From assembly GCF_030345795.1 (NCBI RefSeq), contig NZ_JAUALB010000001.1, positions 1,173,001-1,237,000 of the forward strand: a stretch of 64,000 bases of DNA, written 5' to 3'. Shown here in pieces: positions 33,890 through 43,411 of the stretch. How positions within the stretch are numbered: position 1 is the first letter of the stretch; each line of letters opens with the position of its first letter. The notes beneath the pieces were generated by a model. The model was not told where the DNA came from. It made no database searches and saw only the letters and a program-made list of their open reading frames with translations. Source of the DNA: Micromonospora sp. WMMA1363. GTDB taxonomy: Bacteria; Actinomycetota; Actinomycetes; Mycobacteriales; Micromonosporaceae. A program made the translations under genes and the position numbers.

Positions 33890-36685
33890 GTGAAGCGCAG
33901 ACGTCGCCACCTAATCGCAGGACTAGCGGTCGCCGCTCTCGTCGCGACGACGGGTGCCGCGGGCATCCACTTCACCGGCGCCGAGGTGCCGGCCGCCGCG
34001 GCGGCCGTCGGGGACGGCGAGCTGCCGCACGCCCTCGGTGGCCACCTGGAGCGGCTGCGGCAGGCGGTGCCGGGCGACGCCGGCATGTCGCCGGACGGCC
34101 CGGGCGGCGCCGCCCAGCAGGAGTTCCTGGAGCGGGCCTATCCGGCGAGCACGATCAGCATCGTCCAGGCGGACCGCTCGAAGGCCGCGTACGCCGCGGC
34201 GGAGCGGCGGTTCCGGGGCTCGCAGCGCTGGGTCAACGTCGGCCCGAGCGAAGCTCTCTACCCGTTCACCGAGTACCGCAACGCCTTCAACTACGTGCCC
34301 AACGAGTACGTGGCGGGCGGCCGGGTAACCTCGATCGATATCAGCCCGGACTGCAACAGGCTGCTCTGCCGGGCGTACGCCACCCCGGCCGGCGGCGGTG
34401 TCTGGGGCACCCTGAACATCCTCGCCCCCAAGCCCACGTGGTTCTACCTGGGTGGCCCGCTGGGCATCAACGCCGCCGGCTCGGTGAAGATCGACCGGAA
34501 CGACCGCACCGGCCTGACCATCTACGTCGGCACCGGCGAGGCGAACACCTGCGGCTCCGGCTGTGTGGCCGGCGTCGGGCTCTACAAATCGACCAACGGC
34601 GGTCTGACCTGGCAGGGACCGCTCGGCAAGGACGTCCTCTCCGGTAAGGGCCTCGCCGAGATCACCATCAAGCCGGGCGATCCGAAAACCATCTACGTCG
34701 CCACCACCATCGCGCTGCGTGGCATGTCCAGTGCCTGCTGCACCGGGGTGACCCGGCCGGTGCCGGACGCCGAGAAGTGGGGCCTGTACAAGACCACCGA
34801 CGGCGGAAAGAACTGGACCTTCATCCATAACGGCTCGGTCGACGGCGCCGACTGCACGGGCAGCGCCGCGGAGTACGCCAACACCGCCACCTGCTCCCCG
34901 CGTGGCGTTCGTTACGTCAAGCTCGACCCGAACAACTCCGACATCGTGTACGCCTCGTCGTACGCCCGAGGTGTCTGGCGCTCACCGGACGCCGGCGCCA
35001 CCTGGACCCAGATCAAGCCGTCGCTGAATCCGGCGGTCTTCCAGACCCGTGCCGCCATCGACGTCACCGCCCTGCCCGACGGCGACACCCGCATGTACGT
35101 CTACGAGGGCAACTTCGGCAATCCGTACTCGCGGCTGTTCCGCAGCGACGACGTGGCCGCCGGCGCCCCCACCTTCGCCGACCTGACCAGCTCGAACCCG
35201 GCCGATCCGGGCTTCGCCACCTACAACCAGTGCACCGGCCAGTGCTGGTACGACGTGTTCGTGCACACCCCGGCCGGGCACCCGGACATCGTCTACACCG
35301 GTGGCGCCTACGTCTACGGCGAGACGGTTGCCCACAAACGGGCGGTCATCCTCTCCACCGACGCCGGGGTCAGCGGCACCGACATGACCTACGACGGCAC
35401 CGACGAGTTGCACCCCAACGGCCTGCACCCGGATCAACACGCGATCGTCACCAACCCGCGCAACCCGTACCAGTTCTTCGAGGCCAACGACGGCGGCATC
35501 ATGCGTTCCAGCGGAACGTTCGTCGACCGCTCGTCCTGGTGCGACAACCCGGGGCGCAACCTGACCACGCAGGCCCAGCAGGACCGTTGCCAGCAGATGC
35601 TCTCGAAGATCCCAGCCAGGCTGGAGGGGATCAACAAGGGCATGACCACGTTGCAGTTCATCAGCCTGTCGGTCAGCCCGCACGACGCGGACCTGCTCCA
35701 GGGCGGCACACAGGACAACGGCACCTGGGAAAACAAGGGCGACCGGCGGCGCTGGGTCAACACGATGATCGGTGACGGCGGAGCCTCCGGCTTCGACGTT
35801 GGCAAGCCGGAGTTCCGCTTCCACACCTTCTTCGACGCCTCGCCCGAGGTGAGCTTCGGCAACGGCGACATCAGCAGCTGGATCTGGACCGCGGACCCGA
35901 TCTACGGCCAGCCGGGCAACCTGTTCTACGCCCCGGTGATCAGCGACCCGAAGGTCAGCGGCACGATGTTCGCCGGCACCGCCCGGACCGTCTACCGCAC
36001 CAAGACCTTCGGCCTGGGCGATCGGACCCTCGACGAGGCCAACCGGATCTGCAACACCTGGACGGGCACCTTCGAGGCCCAGTGCGGCGATTGGCAGGAG
36101 CTGGGCACCATCCGGCTCACCGACGCCGCCTGGGGAGATCGGGCCGGCGGTGCCGTCTCGGTGGTCCAGCGGGTCGACACCGACTCGTCCACCGCGTACG
36201 CGGCGACCAGCACCGGCCGGGTCTTCGTCACCCGTAACGCCGACGCCGAGCCAGCGTCGGCGGTGACCTGGACCCGGATCGACAACGTCAGCACGCCGAA
36301 CCGGTTCGTCACCAGCATCCACATCGACCCGGCCGACCGGGCCCGGGCGTGGGTGTCCTACAGCGGGTTCAACTCGAACACCCCGGCCACCCTCGGGCAC
36401 GCGTTCGAGGTGAAGGTGGACGGCGCGACGGCCACCTGGGCCGACCGGTCGTACGACTTCGGAGACCAGCCGATCACCGACCTGGTCCGGGACGACGTCA
36501 CCGGTGACCTGTACGCCTCCACCGACTTCGGCGTCCTGAGGCTGGCCAGGGGCTCGACGAGCTGGGCCAAGGCAGCCGGCGGCATGCCGAACGTCGAGGT
36601 TGCCGGGCTCACCATCGTGCCGGGCAAACGGGTCCTCTACGCCGCCTCGCACGGTCTCGGCGCCTGGCAGCTGAAACTGAAGTAG
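33890..36685 (+). CDS. Large secreted BNR/VPS10-like beta-propeller protein
   Basis: 931 residues from GTG 33890 with GGAGGG upstream. The start KRRRRHLIAGLAVAALVATT is a signal peptide. The body contains repeated sialidase-type Asp boxes, for example STNGGLTWQG, TTDGGKNWTF and SPDAGATWTQ. Each is preceded by strand pairs such as IYVGTGEANTCG and IVYASSYARGVWRS, so a multi-bladed, possibly double, beta-propeller is expected. Conserved HPDIVYTGGAYVYG and DGGIMRSSGTF occur in the middle. Relatives are annotated as exo-sialidase- or xyloglucanase-like, but no catalytic set is evident. It lies 25 bp upstream of the ABC transporter genes, suggesting joint expression and a possible role in glycan capture or degradation. 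Confidence 0.78.
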   Translation: MKRRRRHLIAGLAVAALVATTGAAGIHFTGAEVPAAAAAVGDGELPHALGGHLERLRQAVPGDAGMSPDGPGGAAQQEFLERAYPASTISIVQADRSKAAYAAAERRFRGSQRWVNVGPSEALYPFTEYRNAFNYVPNEYVAGGRVTSIDISPDCNRLLCRAYATPAGGGVWGTLNILAPKPTWFYLGGPLGINAAGSVKIDRNDRTGLTIYVGTGEANTCGSGCVAGVGLYKSTNGGLTWQGPLGKDVLSGKGLAEITIKPGDPKTIYVATTIALRGMSSACCTGVTRPVPDAEKWGLYKTTDGGKNWTFIHNGSVDGADCTGSAAEYANTATCSPRGVRYVKLDPNNSDIVYASSYARGVWRSPDAGATWTQIKPSLNPAVFQTRAAIDVTALPDGDTRMYVYEGNFGNPYSRLFRSDDVAAGAPTFADLTSSNPADPGFATYNQCTGQCWYDVFVHTPAGHPDIVYTGGAYVYGETVAHKRAVILSTDAGVSGTDMTYDGTDELHPNGLHPDQHAIVTNPRNPYQFFEANDGGIMRSSGTFVDRSSWCDNPGRNLTTQAQQDRCQQMLSKIPARLEGINKGMTTLQFISLSVSPHDADLLQGGTQDNGTWENKGDRRRWVNTMIGDGGASGFDVGKPEFRFHTFFDASPEVSFGNGDISSWIWTADPIYGQPGNLFYAPVISDPKVSGTMFAGTARTVYRTKTFGLGDRTLDEANRICNTWTGTFEAQCGDWQELGTIRLTDAAWGDRAGGAVSVVQRVDTDSSTAYAATSTGRVFVTRNADAEPASAVTWTRIDNVSTPNRFVTSIHIDPADRARAWVSYSGFNSNTPATLGHAFEVKVDGATATWADRSYDFGDQPITDLVRDDVTGDLYASTDFGVLRLARGSTSWAKAAGGMPNVEVAGLTIVPGKRVLYAASHGLGAWQLKLK

Positions 36686-36710
36686 GTAGATCATCGAACG
36701 CACCGACCGG

Positions 36711-37592
36711 GTGGGGGGTCGCACGAGCGGCCCCCCACCGCTGCCCGGGGTGGCCCGCCGCAGCTGGCGTACGCTCGGCGCGGCGTTCGTCGTCCTCGGG
36801 TTCGTCCCGCCGCTGCTGCTGCTGGTCTCCGGGTCGCTCACCGAGCCCGGCCTGCCGCCGTCGCCCACGCCGCGGCTGCTCCCGGACCCGGTCGCCACCA
36901 CCGGCTACCAGCAGGCCCTGGAGATCGGCGGTCTGCTGCGGGCTTCGCTCAACTCGGTGCTCGTCGCGGCCATCGCCGTGCCGCTGAGCGTGCTGGTCGC
37001 CTCGCTCGCCGGCTTCGCGCTGGCCCGGCTCGCCCCCCGAACCGCCGCCACCGTCGTCGCGGCTTCCCTGGTCGCCCTGATGGTGCCGGCGACCGCGCTG
37101 CTCGTGCCCCGGTTCGCGATCTTCCGCGCGCTCGGGCTGACCGATACCCTGGTGCCGTTGATCGCTCCGGCGTTGCTGGGCACCTCGCCGCTCTACGTCC
37201 TGGTCTACTACCTGGCGTTCCGGGCGCTGCCGCGGGACCTCTACGACGCCTGCCTGGTGGCGGACCTGTCTCCCATGCGCATCTGGTGGTTGGTCGCGTT
37301 GCCGCTGGTCCGCCCGGTCACTGCCGCGCTCACCGCCCTCACCTTCCTGGTGACCTGGTCGAATTTCCTCGACCCGCTGATCTACGTCTACGACCGCGAG
37401 CTGTTCACCCTGCCGTTGGCGCTGCGCTCGCTGTCCGTGCTGGACCCGACCGACTTCCCGGTCTTCCTGGCCGGCGCGGTCCTCGCCACCGGGCCGGCTC
37501 TGCTGGTGTTCGCGTTCGCCCAGCGTCGCTTTCTCCACCACGACGATCCGATCCTCCACCACGACGATCCGACGGGACGGGACCGCCGATGA
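36711..37592 (+). CDS. ABC sugar permease, MalG type
   Basis: 293 residues from GTG 36711; no strong Shine-Dalgarno, so coupling to the upstream gene is possible. Six membrane segments are present, with the cytoplasmic EAA loop as YDACLVADLSPMRIWWLVALP. The following P-L-x-R-P-V-T-A-A-L region is typical of MalG-like inner-membrane components. With the MalF-type permease encoded three genes on it forms the channel heterodimer. Its stop overlaps the ATG of the binding protein. The last residues hold an in-frame duplication (FLHHDDP/ILHHDDP). Confidence 0.9.
   Translation: MGGRTSGPPPLPGVARRSWRTLGAAFVVLGFVPPLLLLVSGSLTEPGLPPSPTPRLLPDPVATTGYQQALEIGGLLRASLNSVLVAAIAVPLSVLVASLAGFALARLAPRTAATVVAASLVALMVPATALLVPRFAIFRALGLTDTLVPLIAPALLGTSPLYVLVYYLAFRALPRDLYDACLVADLSPMRIWWLVALPLVRPVTAALTALTFLVTWSNFLDPLIYVYDRELFTLPLALRSLSVLDPTDFPVFLAGAVLATGPALLVFAFAQRRFLHHDDPILHHDDPTGRDRR
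37533..37572 (+). repeat. In-frame tandem duplication in the permease C-terminus
   Basis: CTCCACCACGACGATCCGA occurs at 37533-37551 and 37554-37572, period 21 bp, adding exactly seven residues (LHHDDP plus one) to the cytoplasmic tail. Confidence 0.85.
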
Positions 37593-38914
37593 GACCGAAG
37601 ACCCGACTGGCCCTGCTGCTCTCCGCGGTGCTGCTCGCCACCGGGTGCGGCGCCGGCTCCGGCGCCGCCGAGCCGAGGGGCGCGGTGCAGCTGCTGGTCT
37701 TCGGCGCCCCCGAGGAACTGGCGGCGTACCGCACGCTCACCGAGGCGTACGAGAAGGCGCGGCCCGGCACCGAGGTGCAGCTGATCGAGGCGAGTGACCG
37801 CAAGGATCTGCTGGCCCGGCTCGCCACCTCGGTAGCCGGGGGCGCCCCGCCGGACCTTTTCCTGATGAACTACCGCTTCTACGGCCAGTTCGCGGCGAAG
37901 AACGTGGTGGAGCCGCTGGACGAGCGGATCGCCCGCTCCGACGCGATCAACCCGGCCGACTACTACCCGGTGGCGATGGACGCCTTCACGTGGGGCGGCA
38001 GGCAGCTCTGCCTGCCGCAGAACGTTTCCAGCCTCGCCGTCTACTACAACCGCACGCTGTTCCAGAAGTACGGCGTACCCGAGCCGCGGGCCGGGTGGAC
38101 CTGGAACGACATGGTCGGCGCCGCCATCGCGATGACCCGGGACTCCCGTGGCGTGGTGGTCAGGGGCACCGAGAGCGAGGGGGCCGCCGCGCGTCCGGTC
38201 GTGCACGGCGTGGCCGTGGAGCCGTCGATCATCCGCCTCGCTCCGCTGGTCTGGTCCAACGACGGCGAGATCGTCGACGACCCGGACCGGCCCACCCGGC
38301 TGAACCTGGACACCCCGGCCGGCCGGGAGGCCCTGAAGAACCTGGTGGACCTGCGTCAGGCGTACGGGGTGGTGCCCACCGACGAGGAGGTCGAGGCCGA
38401 GGACGACGAGTCTCGTTTCGCCAACGGCCGGCTCGCGATGCTGTTCTCGTCGCGCCGCTCCACCACCACGTTCCGCTCGATCACCGACTTCGAGTGGGAC
38501 GTCGCCCCGCTGCCGGTCTACCGGAAGCAGGTGGGTGTGCTGCATTCGGACGCGTACTGCATGACCCGGGGCGCCGAGCGCAAGGACGCCGCGTGGCGGT
38601 TCCTGGAGTTCGCCATCTCCGAGCAGGGACAGCGGATCGTCGCGGCCACCGGCCGAACCGTCCCGTCGCACATCGGCGTCTCGCGGTCCCCGGCGTTCCT
38701 CGGTCCGTCCCAGCCGCCGCGCAGCGCCAGGGTGTTCCTCGACGCGATCCCCACCGTGCGGGCCCTGCCGACCGTGTCCACCTGGCCGGAGATCGAGGAC
38801 GTGACGCACGGGATCCTGGAGAACGCGGTGCACCGCGGCGACCGGCTCGACGAGGTCATCCGTGACCTGGACCGGCAGACCCGCCCGCTGTTCGCCCGCG
38901 GCGAGCACGGGTGA
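37589..38914 (+). CDS. ABC extracellular solute-binding lipoprotein
   Basis: 441 residues from ATG 37589. A lipoprotein signal ends LLATGC, with Cys20 as the lipid-modified residue. The rest is a family-1 (sugar) binding protein: VQLLVFGAPEELAAYRTLTE, the hinge PDLFLMNYRFYGQFAAKNVV, LCLPQNVSSLAVYYNRTLFQ, GRLAMLFSSRRSTTTFR and VLHSDAYCMTRGAERKDAAW. It delivers a carbohydrate, probably an oligosaccharide, to the membrane complex. Four-base overlaps on both sides show tight operon coupling. Ligand identity cannot be read from the sequence. Confidence 0.92.
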   Translation: MRPKTRLALLLSAVLLATGCGAGSGAAEPRGAVQLLVFGAPEELAAYRTLTEAYEKARPGTEVQLIEASDRKDLLARLATSVAGGAPPDLFLMNYRFYGQFAAKNVVEPLDERIARSDAINPADYYPVAMDAFTWGGRQLCLPQNVSSLAVYYNRTLFQKYGVPEPRAGWTWNDMVGAAIAMTRDSRGVVVRGTESEGAAARPVVHGVAVEPSIIRLAPLVWSNDGEIVDDPDRPTRLNLDTPAGREALKNLVDLRQAYGVVPTDEEVEAEDDESRFANGRLAMLFSSRRSTTTFRSITDFEWDVAPLPVYRKQVGVLHSDAYCMTRGAERKDAAWRFLEFAISEQGQRIVAATGRTVPSHIGVSRSPAFLGPSQPPRSARVFLDAIPTVRALPTVSTWPEIEDVTHGILENAVHRGDRLDEVIRDLDRQTRPLFARGEHG

Positions 38915-39966
38915 GCGGGGCCGGCCTGTCCCTCGACGGGGTCAGCGCCGCCTACCGCGGCGATCAGGTCCTGCACGAGGTGGACCTGACCGTCCACGGG
39001 GGCGAGCTGCTGGTGGTGCTCGGCCCGTCCGGCGCGGGCAAGTCGACTGTGCTGCGGGTGGCGGCCGGTCTGGAGCCGGTCACCGCCGGCCGGGTGCGGA
39101 TCGCCGGCCGGGACGTGACCACCGACCGGCCCGGCCTGCGCAACGTGTCGATGGTCTTCCAGTCCTACGCGCTCTTTCCGCATCTCACCGTCGCCGAGAA
39201 CATCGCCTTCGGCCTGGAGGTCCGGGACACCCCGCGGGTGGTCGCCCGGCAGCGCGCCCGAGCGGCGGCCGAGACGGTGGGCTGCGCCGCCCTGCTGGCT
39301 CGCCGGCCGGGGCAGCTCTCCGGCGGGGAGCGGCAGCGGGTGGCGCTGGCCCGGGCGTTGGTGCGCGAGCCGGCCGTGTTCCTGCTCGACGAGCCGCTGT
39401 CCAACCTCGACCTCGCCCTGCGCGTGGAGATGCGCGCCGAGCTGCGAGCCCTGCACGACCGGCTCGGCGCCACCATGGTGCACGTCACCCACGACCAGAC
39501 CGAGGCGCTGGTGCTCGCCGACCGGATCGTCGTGCTGCGCGACGGGCGGGTCGAGCAGGCGGGTACCCCCGACGAGATCTGGCGGGCGCCGGCGAGCGTG
39601 TTCGTGGCCCGCTTCGTCGGTTCACCGGCGATGAACCTGCTTCCCGTCGACGGTCCCGTCCACCCTGCCGGGGATCCCCCGCCGGGCTTGCCGGCCGGCC
39701 TGCGGATCGGGTTCCGTCCGGAGGCGGTCACCCTGGGCGAGACGGTGGGCGCGGCGGCTACCGTCGATCGGGTCGAGGTGGTCGGCGAGGACGCGTACGC
39801 GTACCTCACCCTCGCCGCCGGGCACCCGGTGGTCGCCCGGGTGCCCGCCGACCGGCGGCCCGGCCGGGGCGACGCCGTCCGCGTCGGGGTTCGCTGGGCC
39901 GACACGCACGTCTTCCACGCCGACTCCGGCCTGCGGTACGCCCCCGTGAGGGTCGCGGGGACATGA
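38911..39966 (+). CDS. ABC transporter ATPase, MalK/UgpC type
   Basis: 351 residues from GTG 38911 in a GTGA overlap with the binding-protein stop. Walker A GPSGAGKST, Q-loop VFQSYALFPHLTV, signature LSGGERQRVALARAL, Walker B VFLLDEPLSNLD and the switch His in VHVTHDQTEAL are all present. From about residue 240 there is a TOBE/OB regulatory domain, as in MalK. It powers the sugar uptake complex. The four-gene set is thus complete, which is less common in actinobacteria, where a shared MsiK ATPase encoded elsewhere often serves many sugar transporters. Confidence 0.95.
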   Translation: MSGAGLSLDGVSAAYRGDQVLHEVDLTVHGGELLVVLGPSGAGKSTVLRVAAGLEPVTAGRVRIAGRDVTTDRPGLRNVSMVFQSYALFPHLTVAENIAFGLEVRDTPRVVARQRARAAAETVGCAALLARRPGQLSGGERQRVALARALVREPAVFLLDEPLSNLDLALRVEMRAELRALHDRLGATMVHVTHDQTEALVLADRIVVLRDGRVEQAGTPDEIWRAPASVFVARFVGSPAMNLLPVDGPVHPAGDPPPGLPAGLRIGFRPEAVTLGETVGAAATVDRVEVVGEDAYAYLTLAAGHPVVARVPADRRPGRGDAVRVGVRWADTHVFHADSGLRYAPVRVAGT

Positions 39967-40874
39967 CGCGACCGGATGCCCGCTCCCGCCGGCAGTTGGC
40001 GATGATGCTCGCGCCGTACCTGGTCGGCCTGGTCGGCCTGGTGCTGCTGCCCGCCGCCGGCACGCTCGCGCTGGCCTTCACCGACTTCGACCTGCTGAAC
40101 CCACCGATGTGGGTCGGTCTGGACAACCTGACCGAGCTGGTCGCCGATCCGGTGTTCCGGGTGTCGCTGGCCAACTCGCTGGTGTTCGCGCTGGTGGCCG
40201 TGCCGCTGCGGGTGCTGCTCGCGCTCGGCTTGGCGCTGCTGCTGCACCGTCGCGCCGCCGGTGTGGGCACCGCCCGTGTCGCCGCGGTGCTGCCGACCGC
40301 CGTGCCGGAGATCGCCTACGGCCTGCTCTGGCTTTGGCTGCTCAACCCGCTGTACGGCCCGATCAACCAGCTGCTCCGGGTCGGCGGCGAGAATGGGTTG
40401 ACCGTGCTCGGCCGCACGCCGCCGCAGTGGCTGACCGACCCGACCGACGCCCGCGCCGCGATCATCGTCATGAGTGTGTTCACCATGGGGGAGACCTTCG
40501 TGGTGCTGCTGGCAGCCCGGCGGGCGTTGCCCCGCGACGTGTACGAGATGGCCGCGCTCGAGGACGCCACCGGCTGGGACGTGTTCCGCCGGGTCACGCT
40601 GCCGTTGATGGCGCCGGTGCTCGCCCTGCTGGCGGTCCGCGACGCCATCGCCAGCCTGCACTTCTCGTTTGTCCCCGCCTTCGTGGTCACCGACGGCGGA
40701 CCACCTCCGTACGCCACCACGTACCTGTCGCTGTTCATCTACCGCACCGGCTTCGAGTACCTGCGATACGGCTACGCCGCCGCCGCGACGCTGGTGATGA
40801 TCCTGCTGACCGTGGCTGCGGTGGTGGTGCAGTGGCGGCTGTTCCGCCGGTACCGGGCCTTCTACCGGCTCTGA
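39963..40874 (+). CDS. ABC sugar permease, MalF type
   Basis: 303 residues from ATG 39963, overlapping the ATPase stop (ATGA). Six membrane segments are present; the EAA loop reads YEMAALEDATGWDVFRRVTL then PLMAPVLALL. The N-terminal FDLLNPPMWVGLDNLTELVA-type periplasmic start is typical of MalF. Partner of the MalG-type protein encoded at the head of the operon. The gene order MalG-binding protein-ATPase-MalF separates the two permeases, whereas they are normally adjacent. Confidence 0.92.
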   Translation: MTRPDARSRRQLAMMLAPYLVGLVGLVLLPAAGTLALAFTDFDLLNPPMWVGLDNLTELVADPVFRVSLANSLVFALVAVPLRVLLALGLALLLHRRAAGVGTARVAAVLPTAVPEIAYGLLWLWLLNPLYGPINQLLRVGGENGLTVLGRTPPQWLTDPTDARAAIIVMSVFTMGETFVVLLAARRALPRDVYEMAALEDATGWDVFRRVTLPLMAPVLALLAVRDAIASLHFSFVPAFVVTDGGPPPYATTYLSLFIYRTGFEYLRYGYAAAATLVMILLTVAAVVVQWRLFRRYRAFYRL

Positions 40875-40930
40875 CCGGGGAAGCAGGTCCGGGTTGCCGC
40901 CGTGTTCCAGGTGACGGGAGAGTTGGCGTC

Positions 40931-41302
40931 ATGCGCGCAGTGTCGGTCCTGCTCGCCGCGATTGGCCTGGTCTTCAGGCTGACCGCCACCGGGGACGCCG
41001 GTTCGGGTGGCGAGCCGCCGCCGACACCGTCTCCCGGCGGCGACGCGGTCGGAATGCCCTTCGGCCCGCGCACCCTCACCGGGACGGTGGAGCGTGCCGG
41101 GGACTGCACCATGCTGCTGGTCGGCGAGCGACGCTGGGCGTTGACCGGGGAAGCCGCGGCGGCGTTGCGCCCGGGCACGCGGGTCACGATCCGCGGCAAC
41201 CTCGCCCCCCGGCCGGCCGCGTGTGGCGACCGGGACCTCGCCCAGACGGTCGCCGTCACCCGGGTCGACCCGGGTGACGAGGAAATCCCGCGGCGGACGT
41301 GA
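40931..41302 (+). CDS. Small secreted OB-fold-like protein
   Basis: 123 residues from ATG 40931 with GGGAGAG upstream. A short hydrophobic leader (RAVSVLLAAIGLVFRLTATG) precedes a Pro-rich linker. A compact beta domain follows, RTLTGTVERAGDCTMLLVGE ... ALRPGTRVTIRGNLAPRPAACG, with two cysteines. The strand pattern suggests an OB-like barrel. Family unknown to me. It follows the transporter operon by 56 bp, so cotranscription is possible but its role in sugar uptake is unproven. Confidence 0.65.
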   Translation: MRAVSVLLAAIGLVFRLTATGDAGSGGEPPPTPSPGGDAVGMPFGPRTLTGTVERAGDCTMLLVGERRWALTGEAAAALRPGTRVTIRGNLAPRPAACGDRDLAQTVAVTRVDPGDEEIPRRT

Positions 41303-41355
41303 TCAGGTCGTGCGATGATCGCCGACCGGGGTCACGGCGGATGGGGAGGACGGTC

Positions 41356-41976
41356 GTGGAGGTGCGGCGGATCGGGCCGGAACTGGCCGACGCGGCGGCT
41401 GGGGTGCTCGCCGAGGCGTTCGACGGGTATCCGTGGACCGCCTGGACCGTGGCGGCCGACCGACACCGGGAACGGTTGGCCGGCCTGTTCGCCGCGACGG
41501 TGACGACGGTCGGAGTGCCGTACGGGGATGTGTGGGCTGCGCTCGACGGAAGTGGCCGGCCGCGGGCGGTGGCCGTGTGGCTGCGGCCGGACCGGCCGGT
41601 GCCGGATCGTGTCTGGGCCGAGGTTTCCGCGCGCGACGCGGAGCTGGCCGGTGACCGGCACCGGGCAATGGTCGCCGCCGAGGCGGCCTGTGTCCCGCTT
41701 CAGACGGCGGAGCCGGCTTTCCTGCTGGCCACGGTCGGTGTGTGCCCGGCCGACCAGGGCCGGGGAACCGGCGGGCGGCTGCTGCGCCCCGGGCTTGCCG
41801 AGGCGGACCGGTCCGGCCTGTCGGCGGTGCTGGAGACGTCGGCGTCGGCGAACGTGCGGTTCTACCGGCGGCTCGGATTCGAGGTGACCGGGCAGGTGAC
41901 TGTGCCCGGCGGTGGTCCCCCCGTGTGGGCGATGCGCCGTCCCGCGCCGGCGTGTAGGCCTCGCCGGACCGGGTAG
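41356..41976 (+). CDS. GNAT-family N-acetyltransferase
   Basis: 206 residues from GTG 41356, chosen for GGGGAGGA at proper spacing (ATG 41341 is in frame but lacks a site). The acetyl-CoA-binding loop is LATVGVCPADQGRGTGGRLL, followed by LETSASANVRFYRRLGFEVT, the standard GNAT C-terminal half. The N-terminal half has FDGYPWTAWTV and a long helix RHRAMVAAEAACVP. It transfers an acetyl group to an unknown amine. It is 9 bp upstream of rtcB on the same strand, so the two are likely cotranscribed, though no functional link is evident. Confidence 0.85.
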   Translation: MEVRRIGPELADAAAGVLAEAFDGYPWTAWTVAADRHRERLAGLFAATVTTVGVPYGDVWAALDGSGRPRAVAVWLRPDRPVPDRVWAEVSARDAELAGDRHRAMVAAEAACVPLQTAEPAFLLATVGVCPADQGRGTGGRLLRPGLAEADRSGLSAVLETSASANVRFYRRLGFEVTGQVTVPGGGPPVWAMRRPAPACRPRRTG

Positions 41977-41985
41977 GTCGCGCGG

Positions 41986-43404
41986 ATGGAGCTGGTCGAG
42001 GAGTCGCCGTATCGCTTCCGGATCGACCGGCACGACCCGATGCGGGTGCCGGGGGTGGTGTTCGCGACGGAGTCGCTACTGCCCGACGCCGGAGCGGACA
42101 AGTCCCTGGAGCAGGTGGTCAACGTCGCCACCCTGCCGGGCATCGTCGACGCGTCGTACGCGATGCCGGACGTGCACTGGGGCTATGGGTTTCCGATCGG
42201 CGGGGTCGCCGCCACCGACGTCGAGGCCGGCGGGGTGGTGTCGCCGGGCGGGGTGGGATTCGACATTTCTTGCGGGGTGCGGCTGCTCGCCGCCGACCTC
42301 GACCTCGCCGCGCTGCGCCCGAGGCTCGAGGCGGTGATGGACGGGCTGGGCGACTCGACGCCGCGCGGCGTGGGCAGGGGCGCGGTGTGGCACCTGTCGG
42401 GGAGATCGGAACTCGAGGCGGTGTTGCGCGGCGGGTCCCGGTACGCGGTCGAGCGTGGCTTCGGCGTCGAGCGGGACCTTGAGCGCTGCGAGGACTACGG
42501 CGCGGTGGACGACGCGAACCCGGCGCTGGTGGGCGAGCGGGCCATCGAGCGGGGTGCCCGACAGGTGGGCAGCCTCGGTTCGGGCAACCACTTCCTGGAG
42601 GTGCAGTCGGTCGAGGAGGTCTACGACGAGGCGGTCGCCGGCGTCTTCGGCCTGCGGCCGGGTCAGGTCACGGTCATGATCCACTGCGGTTCCCGGGGCC
42701 TGGGCCACCAGATCTGCACCGACTATGTGCGGACGATGGAGGCGGCGATGCGCCAGCACCGCATCCAGGTGCCGGACCGGCAGCTCGCCTGCGCCCCGGT
42801 CGACTCGCACGAGGGCCGTGCCTACCTGGGCGCGATGGCTGCCGCCGCCAACTACGCTCGGGCGAACCGGCAACTGCTCGCCCATGCCGCCGGCACGGTC
42901 TTCCGGCGCGTCACCGGCAGCCGCCTCGACCTGGTGTACGACATCTCGCACAACCTCGCGAAGCTCGAGACCCACGGAACCGACGGGGACGCCCGCCGCC
43001 TCTGCGTGCACCGCAAAGGCGCCACCCGGGCGTTGCCCCCGGGACATGCGGACCTGCCCGCCGACCTGCGTGACGTGGGCCAGCCGGTGCTGATCCCGGG
43101 CTCGATGGGCACCGGCTCGTACGTGCTCGCGGGGGTGCCTGGGGCGCCCGCGTTCGCGTCCACGTGCCACGGCGCCGGCCGGGTGCAGAGCCGCAAGCAG
43201 GCGGTCAAGGCCGAGCGCGGCCACGATCCGCGCCGCCAACTGGCGGCGCGGAACGTCGCCGTACGCGGGGTTTCCCGAAAGGGACTGGCCGAGGAGATGC
43301 CGGCGGCCTACAAGGACATCTCGGCGGTGGTCGAGGCGGCCGAGGGCGCCGGGCTGTGCCGAAAGGTGGCCCGCGTGGTCCCGATCGGAGTGGTCAAGGG
43401 CTGA
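41986..43404 (+). CDS. rtcB: RtcB tRNA/RNA ligase
   Basis: 472 residues from ATG 41986. RtcB joins 3'-phosphate or 2',3'-cyclic phosphate ends to 5'-OH ends with GTP and Mn2+. Landmarks: [19 protein letters not shown], the metal Cys in [52 protein letters not shown], and the guanylylated His in [15 protein letters not shown]. Length and motif order match the family. The gene faces the archease gene tail to tail with 7 bp between; archease is the known activator of RtcB, so the pair forms an RNA-repair module even though they are on opposite strands. Confidence 0.96.
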   Translation: MELVEESPYRFRIDRHDPMRVPGVVFATESLLPDAGADKSLEQVVNVATLPGIVDASYAMPDVHWGYGFPIGGVAATDVEAGGVVSPGGVGFDISCGVRLLAADLDLAALRPRLEAVMDGLGDSTPRGVGRGAVWHLSGRSELEAVLRGGSRYAVERGFGVERDLERCEDYGAVDDANPALVGERAIERGARQVGSLGSGNHFLEVQSVEEVYDEAVAGVFGLRPGQVTVMIHCGSRGLGHQICTDYVRTMEAAMRQHRIQVPDRQLACAPVDSHEGRAYLGAMAAAANYARANRQLLAHAAGTVFRRVTGSRLDLVYDISHNLAKLETHGTDGDARRLCVHRKGATRALPPGHADLPADLRDVGQPVLIPGSMGTGSYVLAGVPGAPAFASTCHGAGRVQSRKQAVKAERGHDPRRQLAARNVAVRGVSRKGLAEEMPAAYKDISAVVEAAEGAGLCRKVARVVPIGVVKG

Positions 43405-43411
43405 CTGCCCG

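Noticed and set aside
33890..36685. Confident sialidase call for the BNR protein
   Set aside because: Asp boxes are present, but the arginine triad and catalytic Tyr/Glu of sialidases could not be located.
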